Source of the DNA: Simmondsia chinensis
Taxonomy: Eukaryota > Streptophyta > Magnoliopsida > Caryophyllales > Simmondsiaceae
Reading direction: 5' to 3'
DNA length: 64,000 nt
Assembly (NCBI GenBank): GCA_018398585.1
Contig: JAGTTD010000001.1
Coordinates: forward strand, 38,269,938-38,333,937
Shown: positions 33,221 through 45,861 of the stretch, piece after piece
How positions within the stretch are numbered: position 1 is the first letter of the stretch
Layout: each line of letters opens with the position of its first letter
The notes under the pieces: generated by a model
Seen by the model: only the letters and a program-made list of their open reading frames with translations
Database searches by the model: none
What the model was told of the DNA's origin: nothing
Position numbers and translations under genes: made by a program

Positions 33221-33764
33221 GACTAAAGACTATATGCTAATCTTTCATAGTGATGAGTTGGTTCTAGTGGACTATATTGATTCAGATTTTTAGCCAGATA
33301 AGGATACTAGACATTCTACATCTGGATATGTCTTTACCCTTGGAGGTGGGGTCATTAATTAGAGGAATGCCAAGCAGCCTTGCATTGCAGACTGAACCAT
33401 AGAAGCCGAATATGTTGCAGCTTCAGAAGCTGCAAAGGAGGCTTGTTGGCTTACAAAGTTCTTAAAGGATCTTGAGGTTGTTAGAAATGGTTTTACACCT
33501 ATCACAGTCTTTTGTGACAACTCTGGTGTGGTAACTAACTTTAAAGAGCTTAGAAGACATAAGGTGTCCTAGCACATTGAAAAGGAAGTACCACCACATT
33601 AGAGACTTTATGGAGAAATGTGAGATAGCGATATTGAAGATTGATATGAGCAATAACCTTGTAGACCTTTTTACAAAGACTTTGACTCTGAAGACTTTTG
33701 AATGACACTTAGAAGGGATGGGGATAAGGTGTATGGTTAATTGGATTTAAGACAAGTGGGAGTT
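33221..33764 (+). pseudogene. Copia RNase H
   Basis: After the LINE the copia frame resumes with LVLVDYIDSDF, DKDTRHSTSGYVFTLGGGVI, then EAEYVAASEAAKEACWLTKF and FCDNSGVVTNFKELRRHKV. It carries at least three in-frame stops. It ends against the purine-rich tract before the LTR. Confidence 0.85.
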
Positions 33765-35636
33765 TGTCGGGAACAGTATCCCAAAAATTCAATTTTTCTT
33801 GAAATATTATTTTTATTTAAGAATAAAATTTAATTATTTTTATTTTCATTATAATTGTATCTGTGAGTTCGTTATGCATGTGATTTTCTTTCAAGTAACA
33901 TCTATGAGATGGATGTAGTCCTCAAATTACTTCAATATTTGTTTTAAGTGGGCAATAAGATTATGTCACGGGTAGACTAAAAACAAACCGCATTTCATGT
34001 TATTTAAAAAATTCATAGTCAGTGACAAGTTTGAACTACTTGTCTGCTAAGACTATAACGTGATACTTTAGATGAGATGTCTTGGTCATATGGATGGTAA
34101 TCCAAAAAGTATTGTATTTGTGTTTGCAATAAGATTGATGCACTGAATTAGACCAAGTGAGTTGTATCTAGACTACTATTGAAAATGAGTGATTCATAAT
34201 GTACTATTTAAATGATGACTCTAAATTCTGAGGGTATTATGGACCTGTGCATGGAGCGTTAATTATCTTGGTGTACTAAAACTTAGGTCTCTACTTTTGA
34301 CAAAATTCTCACATGCATTGGGTAACGGCATGAAATGTGGCATGGATCATGTGTTCAATATGGACTATATAGTCTCTTACGTGATATAAATATCCCCTTA
34401 GTTGATTCTCAAGTGTTTGAACTAATTTGGAATCTCTGGCCAAAGTATTCCAAGTGTTCAACATTTGGAATTTATACTATGAATTTATTTTTGTATAAAT
34501 GACTTAATCGGAGAAAGGGTGAGTCGGGAACTAATGAAAAAGTTGTGAGAAAAATAATAGTAGTAGTTATAATTATTTTTTCTCATGGATATCTAATAGA
34601 GGGGTTATTATAAAAATAGTCTATTTGAGAATTATTGAATAAATAAGTTTAATTCTAGAGTGCAATAGGACACCTTTAGTGGAATTAAGTCCTGCTAAAT
34701 AGTAATCAAATATTGTCATGAGATAATAATTAATTTGACCCATTTAGAGCTAGAATTAAATTATCCCTAAGGTCCATATACAAGCCTCTAAATTTACACT
34801 GTTAGAAAAAATGTTGAAAGAATTCACAAGATGAATTATTTATTTATGAACCAAGTAAATTTAATTATGCTAAATAATATTCATTAGATGAATAAAATAT
34901 ATTTTTTTTAAATTAAAATTCATGAGATGAATTTATACATGTGGAAAACAAAAACAAAAAAAGCAAAAAACTGCGTGCTAAACAAGGTTGGCCAATCATG
35001 GGACAACACACGTCGCGCCATGAGGGGAGGAGAGGTGCGATCTATGCCTTTCAATGTGGATGAACTAGCGCGAGGCACTTGTCATGTGCTGGGACTTCCC
35101 ATGGGTTCAATCCACCCCAACTAGATGCTTGTTTAGCTAAATGGCGCCATTTTGGTTATTGGTTTTGCATGCCACATCGAAAATTTATGAGTTTTTTAGT
35201 CCAGAAGCCAATTATAAATAGGGATCACAGAATTAAGGTTAATATCAATTAAAAAATTAAATATATTTCTGAGAGTGTTGACTTTCAAAAAACTAAAAGA
35301 GAAAAATTTTCTATTGAAATTGTTTCTCTGTAGTTTAATATTTTTCAGAGCCACACTCCAAGTGTTCAGAGGAGATTGCTCAGAAGGTCTCGCAGTCTCG
35401 CTGATTTCTAGGAGCAACACTGCGGTCCACATCCAGGTATTTTTCTTTTCTATCTTTTTTCTTTTTATTTTTTACTTTTATATTTATTTACAGTATTTAT
35501 TATGCTAGTTATTTTTCATGTTATTATTATGATTATATTGAAGTAGAGGCCTATAGATTTAAAATTTGGAATTTTAAGTCCTACCGCTGCATTAACTCTA
35601 ATTAATTTAGGGAATATTTTGAAATACGCCCCAACA
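33765..35636 (+). repeat. 3' LTR of the copia element
   Basis: 1872 bp, partner of 26390-28275. It ends CCCCAACA and is followed by the duplicated ataat. Confidence 0.9.
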
Positions 35637-35641
35637 ATAAT

Positions 35642-37062
35642 CTCGTGGTACAAGCTAGTTGAATGGCGTGGTACAGTTCGTTAAAACTTTTAGTATAATT
35701 TGATCTTCATTTATCTCCAAATTGAAGTATGGTGCAATTTGGACCCTTAGAGACACTTAAGAACATCATTAGTATACTATAATCTAATAATATGGGAAAC
35801 AATGGCATCAAAATGAATGATTCCTTTATTAATACCCTTGTGGTACATGCTAATTGAATGGTGTAGTACATTTAGTAAAAACTTGTGGTACAATACTAAA
35901 AAGATCTCCATTTAGCTCCAAACTAAAGCCAGGTGCAATTAGTAACTTTAGAGACACTTAGGAATGTCATTAGCGTACCATAATCTCATAATTTGTGAAA
36001 AAGTGGCGTCCATATTAAATATTCCTTCATGTATAATCCTGTGATACAAGCTAGTTGAAAGGTGTGAACATTTAGTTAACACTCGTTGTACCTTTAGTTA
36101 AAACTTGTGGTGCAATTCTAAAATTATCTTACTTTCACTCCAACCTAAATTATGGAGAAATTGGGACCCATAGAGAGACTTAAGAAAGTCATTAGTGTAT
36201 TATAATCTCATAATTTCTGAAAAACTGTGTAAAAAAAGATTAATTCATGTAGAACCTTGTGGTACAAAGAAGATGAATAGTGTAGTATGTTTAGTTAAAA
36301 CTTATGGTACAATTCTAAACAATCTGAAAGTAGTTCCAAACTAAAATGTGGTGCAATTAAGACGCTTAGAAACACTTAGGAATGTCATTAGTACATCATA
36401 ATTCCATAATATGTGAAAAAGGGCATCAAAATGAAAGATTCCTTTCTGTATAACCTTATGGTACAAGCTAGTCGCATAGTGTGGTATATTTAGCTAAAAC
36501 TCATGATATATTTAGTTAAAATATGTGGTACAATTCTAAAACAATCTTTTTTTTAACTCCAAACTAAAGTGACGTGCCACTACGATCCTTAGAGACACTT
36601 AGAAACACCATTAGTGTACCATAATTCCGTAATATGTGAAACATGGCATCCAAATGAAAGATTTCTTCACATATAACCTTGTGGTAGGTCTAGCTAAAAC
36701 TTGTGGTACATTTATTTAAACTTGGGGTACAATTCTAAATGATATTAACTTCACTCCAAACTCAAGTGTGGTGCAATTAGGACCCTTTGAGATACTTAAG
36801 AAAGTTATTAATATACCATAATCCCATAATCTGCGGTAAAATAGCAATCAAATGAAAGATTCTCTCATGTATTACTTTGTAGTACATGCTAGTTGAATGG
36901 TGTGGTACATTTAGTTAAATTGGAGTTATTTAATTAAGACTTGTGGTATAATTCTGAAATGATCTTGGTTTAGCTCCAACCTAACGTTTAGTGCTATTAG
37001 GACCTTTAGAGATACTAAGGAACTTTATTAGTGTACCATAATCTCATAACTTGTGAAATGGC
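35642..37062 (+). repeat. Tandem ~200-bp repeats, middle block
   Basis: Seven monomers, located by their cattagtgtaccat-type segments near 35766, 35967, 36190, 36385, 36608, 36797 and 37029. Spacing alternates around 190-200 and 223-232 bp. The longer monomers contain an extra copy of a ~28-bp subrepeat (tttagttaaaacttgtggta-like), which explains the length classes. Confidence 0.8.
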
Positions 37063-38170
37063 ACCATTTAACAAGTTTGTACCACAAGGTTATACATGAA
37101 TGAATATTTCATTTGGATGCCATTTTTTTTTTATAACAAATTATAGGATTATTGTTTTTTTAACCTCCAATTATGGTTTACTAATGATATTCCTTAGTGT
37201 CTCCAAGGCTACTCGCAACGGTGCCCTATTTTTGAAGCCCCATTTTTCAAAAATGGGGCTTCATAGAAAAATGGGGCTTCTCCTCTCCAACGGTGCTCCA
37301 TTTTTGAAGCCCCATTTTTTAGATATTTTAATATTTAATGTCATTTGTTCTATTTTAATTCATTCAAAGTAAAAGATAAAAATGCATTAAAAATAAATAT
37401 AATTAAAAAATAATTAATTATATTGAGAGAAAAAATTAAAATTACAAAAATTAAGATTTATTTTGATAAAAAAATAACGTAATATGAATAAATAAATTAA
37501 AAAAATACTCAAATTTAATATATAAAAATTTATTAATGTTTAAAATATAATTTAAAATAAAATTTAATATATTTTATTAATTAAAAATAAATAAAAAATA
37601 ATAATAAAAATAATTAAAAAATAAAAATGGGGCTCCCAAGGCTTCAGGATGGAGGCCCTATAAATGGGGCTCCCATTGGAGCCCCATTTTTCACCTTTTT
37701 TTGGGTGCCCCAAGAAAATGGGGCACCGTTGGGGAAGGCCTAAGGGTCCTAATTACACTACACATTATTTTGGAGCTAAATTAAGATCTTTTTAAATTTG
37801 TACACAAGTTTTAAATAAATATACCACACTATTCAACTATCTTATTAGGGATGAATGAATATTTCATTTGACACAATTTTTTCTCACAAATTATGAGATT
37901 ATGATATACTAATGATTTTTGTAAGTGTCTCTAAGGGTCCTAATTTCTCCACACTTAAGTTTAGAGCAAAAATAAGAGAGTTTTAGAATTATACCACGAG
38001 TTTTTACCAAACATACCACAAGTTCTAATTAAATGTACCATACGTTTTAACTAGCTTTTACCACAAGGCTATAAATGAAAGAATATTTTGTTTGGATGCC
38101 ATTTTTTTTTACCAATAATGGGATTATAATACACTAGTGATATTCCTAAGTGACTCTAAGGGTACTAATG
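37063..38170 (-). repeat. ~200-bp repeats, inverted block
   Basis: The same monomers occur in reverse (ttgtaccacaaggttataca, ggatgccatttttt, taagggtcctaatt, aaatataccacactattcaac). The change of direction at about 37063 makes a head-to-head junction and so a long imperfect inverted repeat with the block to its left. A MITE lies at 37207-37740. Confidence 0.75.
37207..37740. mobile_element. PIF/Harbinger-like MITE in inverted repeat block
   Basis: 534 bp with inverted ends GGCTACTCGCAACGGTGCCC and, from the right, GGCCTTCCCCAACGGTGCCC. Flanks are caa (37204-37206) and taa (37741-37743), and the uninterrupted repeat consensus reads taa at the site, so a 3-bp TAA duplication is likely. Subterminal repeats of ccccatttttgaagcccc / aaaaatggggc fold back within each end. 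The middle is extremely AT-rich. Confidence 0.75.
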
Positions 38171-38788
38171 CGTTTATGTATCATTGTCAATAGTACGATA
38201 AAATATGTATTTTCTTGATATTATTTTTGTAATACACGTATTATAGCACGTGTGCATTTTGTTTTTCAATTTAAAAGATAAATAATAATTGAAAATAATC
38301 AATATCTACAACTAAATTAAATGTCAACATGCTATACTTTTGCAAGTCAATGAACTATTTACCAACATTTTTGTGTATATAACCGAATAATACACTTACT
38401 TGTTAGATCCCATTTAATTCCCCTATCGTATTTTGCTAATATAACCTCCTACCAAATGACATACAAGGCTTTTCTGCCAATGATGAATAACTCAATAATA
38501 TCCATTCTGATAGGCATATACTGTCTTAAACGATATAGTTTGGACCTGCTTCAATTGAAGTCCACGGGATGGTGAATGGTTGAATAATCTTTTCTTGTTT
38601 CTAATTACCCCTAGCACATCATAACATCCACCCACCTTTCTCCCTGCCAACATCATCTAGGTCATATGTTCCTCTTGCACCTCAACAATCATGCTTCGAT
38701 TCACACTCCATGTGTCCCTTCCCAAGTAGATATCAAACACTAATAAAGGATTGGATACCACCCTCACTTGGTTATCTATCGCTATATC
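38171..38788. other. Unassigned region
   Basis: No feature is recognised. The segment 38560-38780 is less AT-rich and may be old transposon coding sequence, but no domain could be read on either strand. Confidence 0.35.
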
Positions 38789-39265
38789 TAGGGCGGTAAA
38801 CGAACTGGACGTTTGATAAACTACTCGCGTTCAAAATCAATTAGGGTTCGTTCATGTTCATTATGAGCTTGATAGCTTATTATCGAGCTGAGTTCGAGCA
38901 GGTGTGATAAGTTTAATGAGTTGAGTTCAAACGAGGGTGTGCTTAGCTTGTTAACATTTGTGAACAGTTTGACAAAGGCTTGTTAAGGGGCTCAATATAA
39001 GCTAGTTAAAAGCTCATTAAGGGCTCATTAAGACCATGAATGGTTAGTAGTGGTTCAAAAATGGTTTGATAATGGCTCGATAATAACTTGAAAAGTTTGG
39101 CTAGGTAGTGAGCTCAACTTGATAGCAAGCTCGCCTTAGTTTTAAACTTGATTGGACTCAATCATGAGCTCAATTGGGCTTGACAATGAGCTTGACTCGG
39201 CTCTATAAGCCTAATGAGCCCAGCCAAGCCCAGTATCAAACACACTAAAAGTCGAGTTCAGACTA
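38789..39265. mobile_element. hAT-type MITE, copy 3, truncated
   Basis: It starts TAGGGCGGTAAACGAAC and carries the gagctcgataa-type repeats in reverse relative to copies 1 and 2. The far terminus is missing and no matching 8-bp flank is found; it breaks off inside the LTR of a minus-strand copia. Confidence 0.6.
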
Positions 39266-39774
39266 ATCCTTTTGGCACATCAAAGCAACGAAAAATCCAT
39301 GCATGAGTTTAGACTATTTCCTAGATTTAGAGTTATCATCTTATAAAATTAATTATTTCTAAAAGTAGTAAAGAAACAACAAATTTAAGTGGTCCTGCTC
39401 AATATTCCAATTATATAGACAACATCAACATAATACTTTTGGATCTCTATCCACATGACCAAAACAAGTTTTCTAAATTATTATATTATAATTTTATTAG
39501 ACAAGTTGTCCAAACTCATCACCAGTTACAAATATATATTTTGACAACATATCACTAATTTGGTTTAAGTCTATCTATGACTCAATCTTATTAATCATTT
39601 AAACCAAACTTGACATGTCATCTTAGACTAAGTCCATCTCATGGAGTGTTGTAGAAAACAATCACACATACATTAGACTCGTAAAACATAATCAGACAAT
39701 AAATAAATTAAATAATTTCATTTATTTTATATTTAAACTAACTAATTGGGTTTTCTAGGATACTAATTGTAACA
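39266..39774 (-). repeat. 3' LTR part of a decayed minus-strand copia
   Basis: On the minus strand it starts TGTTACAATTAG right after a purine-rich AGGACAAGTGAGAGAT. It matches the beginning of the LTRs at 26390 and 33765 (catgagatgga, gatgataactctaaatct). It is cut off by the hAT MITE. Confidence 0.65.
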
Positions 39775-42600
39775 ATCTCTCACTTGTCCTAAACCCAATT
39801 AGCCCTGCATTGCATAATTATCCCCTAGGGGTCTGTCAATTCTTTGACTATAAACTTTAACCAATACCGATCTATCACCGTCTCATTCCTTAGCTCACAA
39901 ATTTTGATCTACTAGGAACTTTTTGAGTCAACTAGTCTACTCAACAACCTCACAGCTTTTAAATACTCGACTTCCATAGTGAACTAAGCAATATAAAACT
40001 GCCTCACTCTTCACCATCTAATGGCTCCCACTGTAAGGGCAAATAGGAATTCTAACATCTAACATCTAAAGTCTCTTTTAAAACAAACAACCCATGATAA
40101 ACTCAAAATCTTTTCTTTGAATCTTGCAAAAGCTTGAACCTAAGAACATATTGTGCTCATCTTAGGTCTTTCACTTTTAAATAACTATCAATCTTAACAG
40201 CTTATTACAATTATGCACCATTCTCAATGAGTAGAATCCCATCTATATATAACACATAGAAAGTCTCTATTTTCTGGTCATGTCACACGTACACTTAGGG
40301 TTCACTAACTATTAATTCAATTTTTTAAAACTTGAAAGAGGTCATTGAATCTACTATTCAATGAAAAAGATGCTTATTTAAATCTACAAATAAACTACCT
40401 CAGTTTGCATACTATACCTCCTGAGTTTTGGCAACGAACTTGTCTGGTTGTATCATATACATAACCTTTTCAAAATGAACATCCAAAAAATGTCATCTTG
40501 ACTTCCATTTCCCATATCTAATAACAATGAGATACCATGGATAAGAGCATCCTTACGGACTTAAGCATAGCATCTGGCTAGAAAGTCTCATCAAAGATGA
40601 CTTCTTCCTTTAGGCTATTAACCTACTACCATCAATGTAGCCCAAAAGGTCTCGAACTTCTCGTCCAATGAACTCTTTATACTTGTAGATCCATTCAGAT
40701 CCAATCTAATGGATTTAATGCCTTTCAACGCCTCTACAAGTTCCTAGAGATAGTTAAAATACAATTACTTTAACTTAACTTTTATTGCCTTGACCCATTG
40801 GTCTGCATCTTTATACTTAAAGAGTTTCATTGTAGTCTAAAAGATCAAATTCACCATCATGCTTAACTGTGAAGACTGAAGACATGAATCCATTAGGTGA
40901 CCTTGACCATCCACCCTATACACCAAAGGTCTCATGTACTTCGTGTGATAGTAAACTAGTTGAAGAAATATTTAATACATCATCTACACTATAAGTTGTA
41001 TCAAGCTATAAAGACATAGTATCTCATACTGTCAATTGATCCAACACAAATTATATGTTGTACTTTTATAACACTTTCTAAAACCTCTTACATAACAAAC
41101 CTTTTGATATGTAGATGTGACTCATCATATGAATCTTACCATATTCAATAACATATTATTGATAATTTCTACAACTCTTTGTAGTAAGAGAGAATAAGAA
41201 TTCTCCTAATTGATCCTTTCTACAACTCTTTGTAGTAAGGAAAAATAAGAATTCTCCTGAAATTACCACTTTGATCTAATTAAAGTGACTTGACACAATT
41301 TACTTAACCGATCCCAACTTTACTATTTAATTCTTTGAATTTTTCAAAGAATTCAAGACTTCAGTTTTATAAGCATATCCATACATCAACTAACTGAGTA
41401 GTTATTCATAAACATTTTAGGAAATACTATTCGCTTCTGCTCACTTGAACTTTTTGCAGTCCATAAAAATTTTATGAACAAGTTCTAGTAGCTTAGCGGC
41501 TTTATTGCCTTTACTCTTAAAGGCTCTTTCAGCTACCTTTAGTTCAAACATGATTCACATATCATTTTAGTACTTAAGGATCTCATAAGACAAATCAAAC
41601 CAATTTTGAAACATACTAGATTAATGTGACCTAAGATCAATGCCACTTAAAAGCTAGATGGTCTTCAAGAAAATTTTCTTTTATATGGCAACACAACCTA
41701 ACTTGTATTAGACGAATAAATTGTCAATAATATAGTTCTGATTAAAATAAGTCAACTATCTACGAATGTACATTTTAATAAACACTTTATTGTATAACTA
41801 TTAGTCTATTTTTCTGAAAAATAATTGAAAAACTATTTCAAAACAAATAGTGGACAGAAATCAAAATTTTAAAGTACATTAAGATAGTTACTCAAATACA
41901 AAACTACAGTCCATGACTTGAACTACTCTCTCTTGATGTCTTTACTGAAAACCATTCACCAGCACACTAATGAACTACCTACTAGTCACAACAAGAGGAG
42001 ACATGATATCAAATATCTTGTAAGGTCGCTTTCCAGTCTTAGCAAAAATAGTATCTATGTTCCTAGGCCATTTCCTTTTTTTTTAAAAAAACTAATGTCC
42101 AGTGCTTTTATAAAAGCGACAAAACTATTTTGACTCATGTTTTATTTTACTCTCTTGAGTTTCTTAATTCCTAAGATAGATGTTTACACTAAGTGAACTT
42201 TTCCCTTAGTTCTCATGACACCTTTTTTCTCGAACTGTACTTTCATCAGTTTAGACAATGAACAATCTCCATTACTCATTCGACTAACTCATTAGTCTAC
42301 TTTAATGTTCCCAACGCTCTTTTAACTTAGTAAATATACTAGTATCAAACTGGAGAAACCTGAGCATCTATTAGTGCTTCATATGTACTAAAAAATATTA
42401 TATCATAGCGAGCATAACATAATAGACAAGTAACACATAACAGTATTGATCGAAATACATCAGATAATAAGCACTCTGAAATTAAAACTGTAAACAAGTC
42501 ATATAAATATAGGATTACTTTTCTTACTTTCACCAAACAATCAAAGTTTGGAGTTCACAATCTAACACTTACATGTATGTCATGGCGACCCAACCGAACT
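39775..42600 (-). pseudogene. Decayed copia gag-pol, minus strand
   Basis: Read on the minus strand, 41000-40600 contains KDADQWVKAIKVKLK, ELVEALKGIKSIRLDLNGST and SSLDEKF. This corresponds to the start of copia reverse transcriptase and is parallel to 31580-31720 of the plus-strand copia. RNase H-like and reverse-transcriptase end sequences lie between 39800 and 40500. No open frame longer than ~80 codons remains. It is much older than the 26390-35636 element of the same family. Confidence 0.65.
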
Positions 42601-45103
42601 ACCCGAAACTCCCCGTCAGTGAGGCCGATTTGAGATATCAAAAGGGTGAGAACATTTCTCAATAAATATGTTTTTTTGTAAACTATTTACTAAATATATT
42701 TATTACATAACTCTTCCCTCAGCCTCTAATATCATATAACAGAGCTCCTCGAGGCGGCTAGCAAAGGCTACGAGCATTCATTTAGAAGCTCGCTCCCACT
42801 TGATATTTTGAGTGTAGTGAACCTTTTAATCATTTTATCAAAAAAATAAAGCATAAAATCCACCTAACGATAAGCTAATAAATCTACCCATTACTCCATA
42901 GGAGAGGGGCATAAAGAGTTATAAGATGACAATTATTCTCAACTAATATGTTTCTCAAACATAATTAATTCACCATTTCTATCTTGGCCTCTAAGGCAAT
43001 ATCTCAATGCTCCTTAGGAGACTATCATACTATCCTAGTTAAGTGTATACCATTACCTAGACGTTAGTATAAGTCAACAAGATACACCAAAAATATGCGG
43101 CCACATCTGTTTTCCCGCACCTCCAACTATCCTTAAGAATTCTAACCCTATATTCTATGAGCAAACACCCTCCTTGGGGAGTAGTGCCCATCCACTATAC
43201 TATTAGACTGGCAATGGAGATCGTGAGGAATTAACTCTTGAACCTCGCTCTCACTTGAAATTTTAGACGGTGGATCTTTCTTTTAACTTTGATTATCTCA
43301 TAACCAATATTAGAATCACATTCTAAATTTTATTTAAAAAATAAATAAAATGGTGAATTATATAGAAAACCCTCTGACTTTTGCTTCAATAACAGAAAAC
43401 TCCCCTCACAAATAAAACGACTCACTAAACCTCCTCACTTTTAAAAATTTATCACTTTGCCCCCAAACAACTTTTTTTGATCATTTTGCCCCTCAAAATA
43501 AAATAGTTAAGTGTTTGATTTTATTTTTAGGTAGGGTTTTATATTTTGAAGAAAATAAGAATTTTTTTATATTTTTAAAAAGGGGGTTTCTGTATTTATA
43601 AAAATTATTATTTTAATTAATTATAGTATTGACATTATAATATCAACAAAAAAATATTATATTTTGTCTTGTAATATTTTTTATGAAAATTTTAAAAATA
43701 CTTTTTGTCTTCTAAATTTATAATATTATTACTATAATTAATTAAAATAATTATATTTTTATAAACATAGAAAATCCCCTTAATTATTTTAATAAAACAT
43801 AAAATTTCTAATTTTTTGTCTAATAATATAAAATTTTATTCTAAAAATAAAATTAAACATTTAACCCCTTCACTTTTAAGGGGTAAAATGGTCAAAAATA
43901 AGTTACGTGGGTGCTAAGTGATAAATTTTTAAGAGCGAGAGGGCTTGTAAATGCTTTTATTTATGATAGAGTTTTCTATTTTCAAGGCAAAAGATAGGAG
44001 GATTTTTGTAATTTGCCCTAAATAAAACCCTAGTCAAATTAGATTACTTTAATTATCTAACCTATGTAATCTAATTTCATTAGATATATTATGAGAATTT
44101 TTCTTTCAAATAATTCAACTTTTGAATTAACTAATCTCATTAGATCTATTTGAAGAAAATTCTCTCATTCGATGAAATCAAATATTTCACCCAAGTTACA
44201 TATTTACATGGCCTTCTAAATTTATTCACATTATACATAATATTTAACTCATTTAAATAATATTACTTAAGTCCTAAAAGGGTTGGAATAATTAAAGTTT
44301 TTCTAAAACACTTTTAGAAAAGATTGTCACATTATCTTAATTAGGATCTCATTCTAATTAATTATTTATTTATTCAAATTATTTAACTAATAAAAATTAA
44401 AAAATAATGCTTTTGAGGGAATGCCTGGCCCCCAGCATCCAACACAGGGCATCCCTTTTAATTATTTATAAATAAATAAATAATTATTTTTAGATCTTAA
44501 TTTCATTTAGATCATAAACTAAATATCTAATCCTATCAGATATTTTTTGTTTTGTATTATTATAAAATATTCAACAATTGAATATTTCACACCTTAGTTC
44601 AAAATCTGATCTCTTTAGATTTAATAATCTAAATCATTTAACTCTTTTGAACATCTAATCTCATTAGACTTGATTTAAAAATACGCTTCTTGATTGAATC
44701 ATAACTCATCTAAAATCTTAAACAATTTAAAAATGGTCTTTCTAATATGTGTCCATTGGGCACATGTTAATGTGCATTAATTGCATCATATTTTTATATT
44801 TGATTGGCCAGATACAATTAGCAATAATAATAAATTTTGCATTAACCAATCAAATGCTAAAATATGGTGTATTTAATACACTTTAACATGTGCTTGCACA
44901 TGTTAGAAAATTGCATTTAAAAATTTAATGATCATGCAATCTTGTTATTAAGTTCTTTAGCAACAATATCTAGATTTACCTTTTTTTTTTCCCTTTAATG
45001 AAACTCAAAATTTATATTTTTGCAATTCTACATACTTCTATTTTATCAAACCTGACGTTTTATGTCAATTATAAATGTATTTAGAGTTGACTCTAATACC
45101 AAT
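42601..45103 (-). other. Leader of the minus-strand copia, with MITE
   Basis: 43130-43230 read in reverse matches the leader at 28880-29000 (ctccctgaggagggtgttgg). A primer-binding site is at 45090-45102: minus strand TTGGTATTAGAGTC, one base from the initiator-Met consensus over its core. A MULE-type MITE sits at 43351-44018. The leader is about 1.8 kb without the MITE. Confidence 0.55.
43351..44018. mobile_element. MULE-type MITE with ~100-bp inverted ends
   Basis: Flanked by perfect 9-bp copies of taaataaaa (43342-43350 and 44019-44027), the duplication size of Mutator-like elements. The ends are long imperfect inverted repeats. Left aaaatttatcactttgcccc has its counterpart, read inward from the right, aaaatttatcacttagcacc, each about 100 bp inside its terminus. 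No transposase. Confidence 0.82.
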
Positions 45104-45660
45104 TATTGGGAACATATTTCAAAAAATATTCCCTAGAACACGCGCATCAGAATACCAATTTAAAATTCTTAATTTTAAATTTAAAGCTCCAATCTAATTA
45201 AATAATTTAATTAGACCTAGATCTTACTCTAATAGGTTTATGATATGACAATTACAAAATATTGAATAAAAAAAATATAAACATGGCATGTAGAATAAAC
45301 GAATTAACTGAAAAATAAATTAAATACCCATATTTAACGACGAATACTTGAAGCGTGAATCCCGATTCCGACATGAAGATCTAAAATTACAAGAAGATAT
45401 CGTGATACCTCAAGGTCTTCTTCATTATGACCCCTTTTATCACTGGAAGTGTGGGTTTTGAAAAATATTTAACTTAGGAAAAATTTCATAACAAAATTTT
45501 TCCTTTAATCTTTCCAAACAATAGTTTTTAAAAAAAAAATTATGCTAAATAATAATTTAAAAAACGTCTAAAATAACTTTAGAGTTTTCGTTGTTGGAGA
45601 AAAACAAGTTCCAAAATCCTAACCCTTGGAAGAGTAAACTCACGGCACCTCCACTATAAA
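45104..45660 (-). repeat. 5' LTR part of the minus-strand copia
   Basis: It adjoins the primer site and on the minus strand ends CCCAATA, as does the LTR at 28275. Similar segments include aaacctattagagtaagat against atgaatctattagagtaga. The outer limit is obscured by later sequence beyond 45660. Confidence 0.55.
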
Positions 45661-45715
45661 AGAGGAGATATATAAGTACACACACATAATCTTTTGGATC
45701 GGAGGAACAAAAGGA

Positions 45716-45861
45716 TTTATAAAATATAATAAGATAAATATAAAGTATAATTAAATAATACTTATAATTTATAAAATATTAAACATATGCATGCATACAT
45801 ACATATAAATTATAAGTATTATTTAATTATACTTTATATTTATCTTATTGTATTTTATAAA
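45716..45861. repeat. 58-bp inverted repeat (hairpin)
   Basis: Arms 45716-45773 and 45804-45861 are reverse complements over 58 bp with one mismatch, separated by 30 bp (aaatattaaacatatgcatg...). The sequence is nearly pure A/T. It may be a small foldback element or a cruciform; flanks show no obvious duplication. Confidence 0.8.

Larger units (their letters stand above)
26390..35636 (+). mobile_element. 9.2-kb copia element with nested LINE
   Basis: LTRs at 26390-28275 (1886 bp) and 33765-35636 (1872 bp) begin TGTTGG/TGTCGG and end CCCAATA/CCCAACA. The 5-bp duplication is ataat (26385-26389 and 35637-35641). A primer-binding site follows the 5' LTR and a purine-rich aagtgggagt precedes the 3' LTR. 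Domain order gag, protease, integrase, reverse transcriptase, RNase H is that of Ty1/copia. All are disrupted, and RNase H is split from the reverse transcriptase by a LINE at 32596-33220. Confidence 0.93.

Noticed and set aside
25385..37062. Repeat arrays considered as CRISPR
   Set aside because: Units of ~200 bp vary gradually and lack short identical repeats with unique spacers; the DNA is eukaryotic.
38560..38780. Possible host coding exon in a GC-richer patch
   Set aside because: Both strands carry stops in all frames within ~30 codons and no motif could be read.
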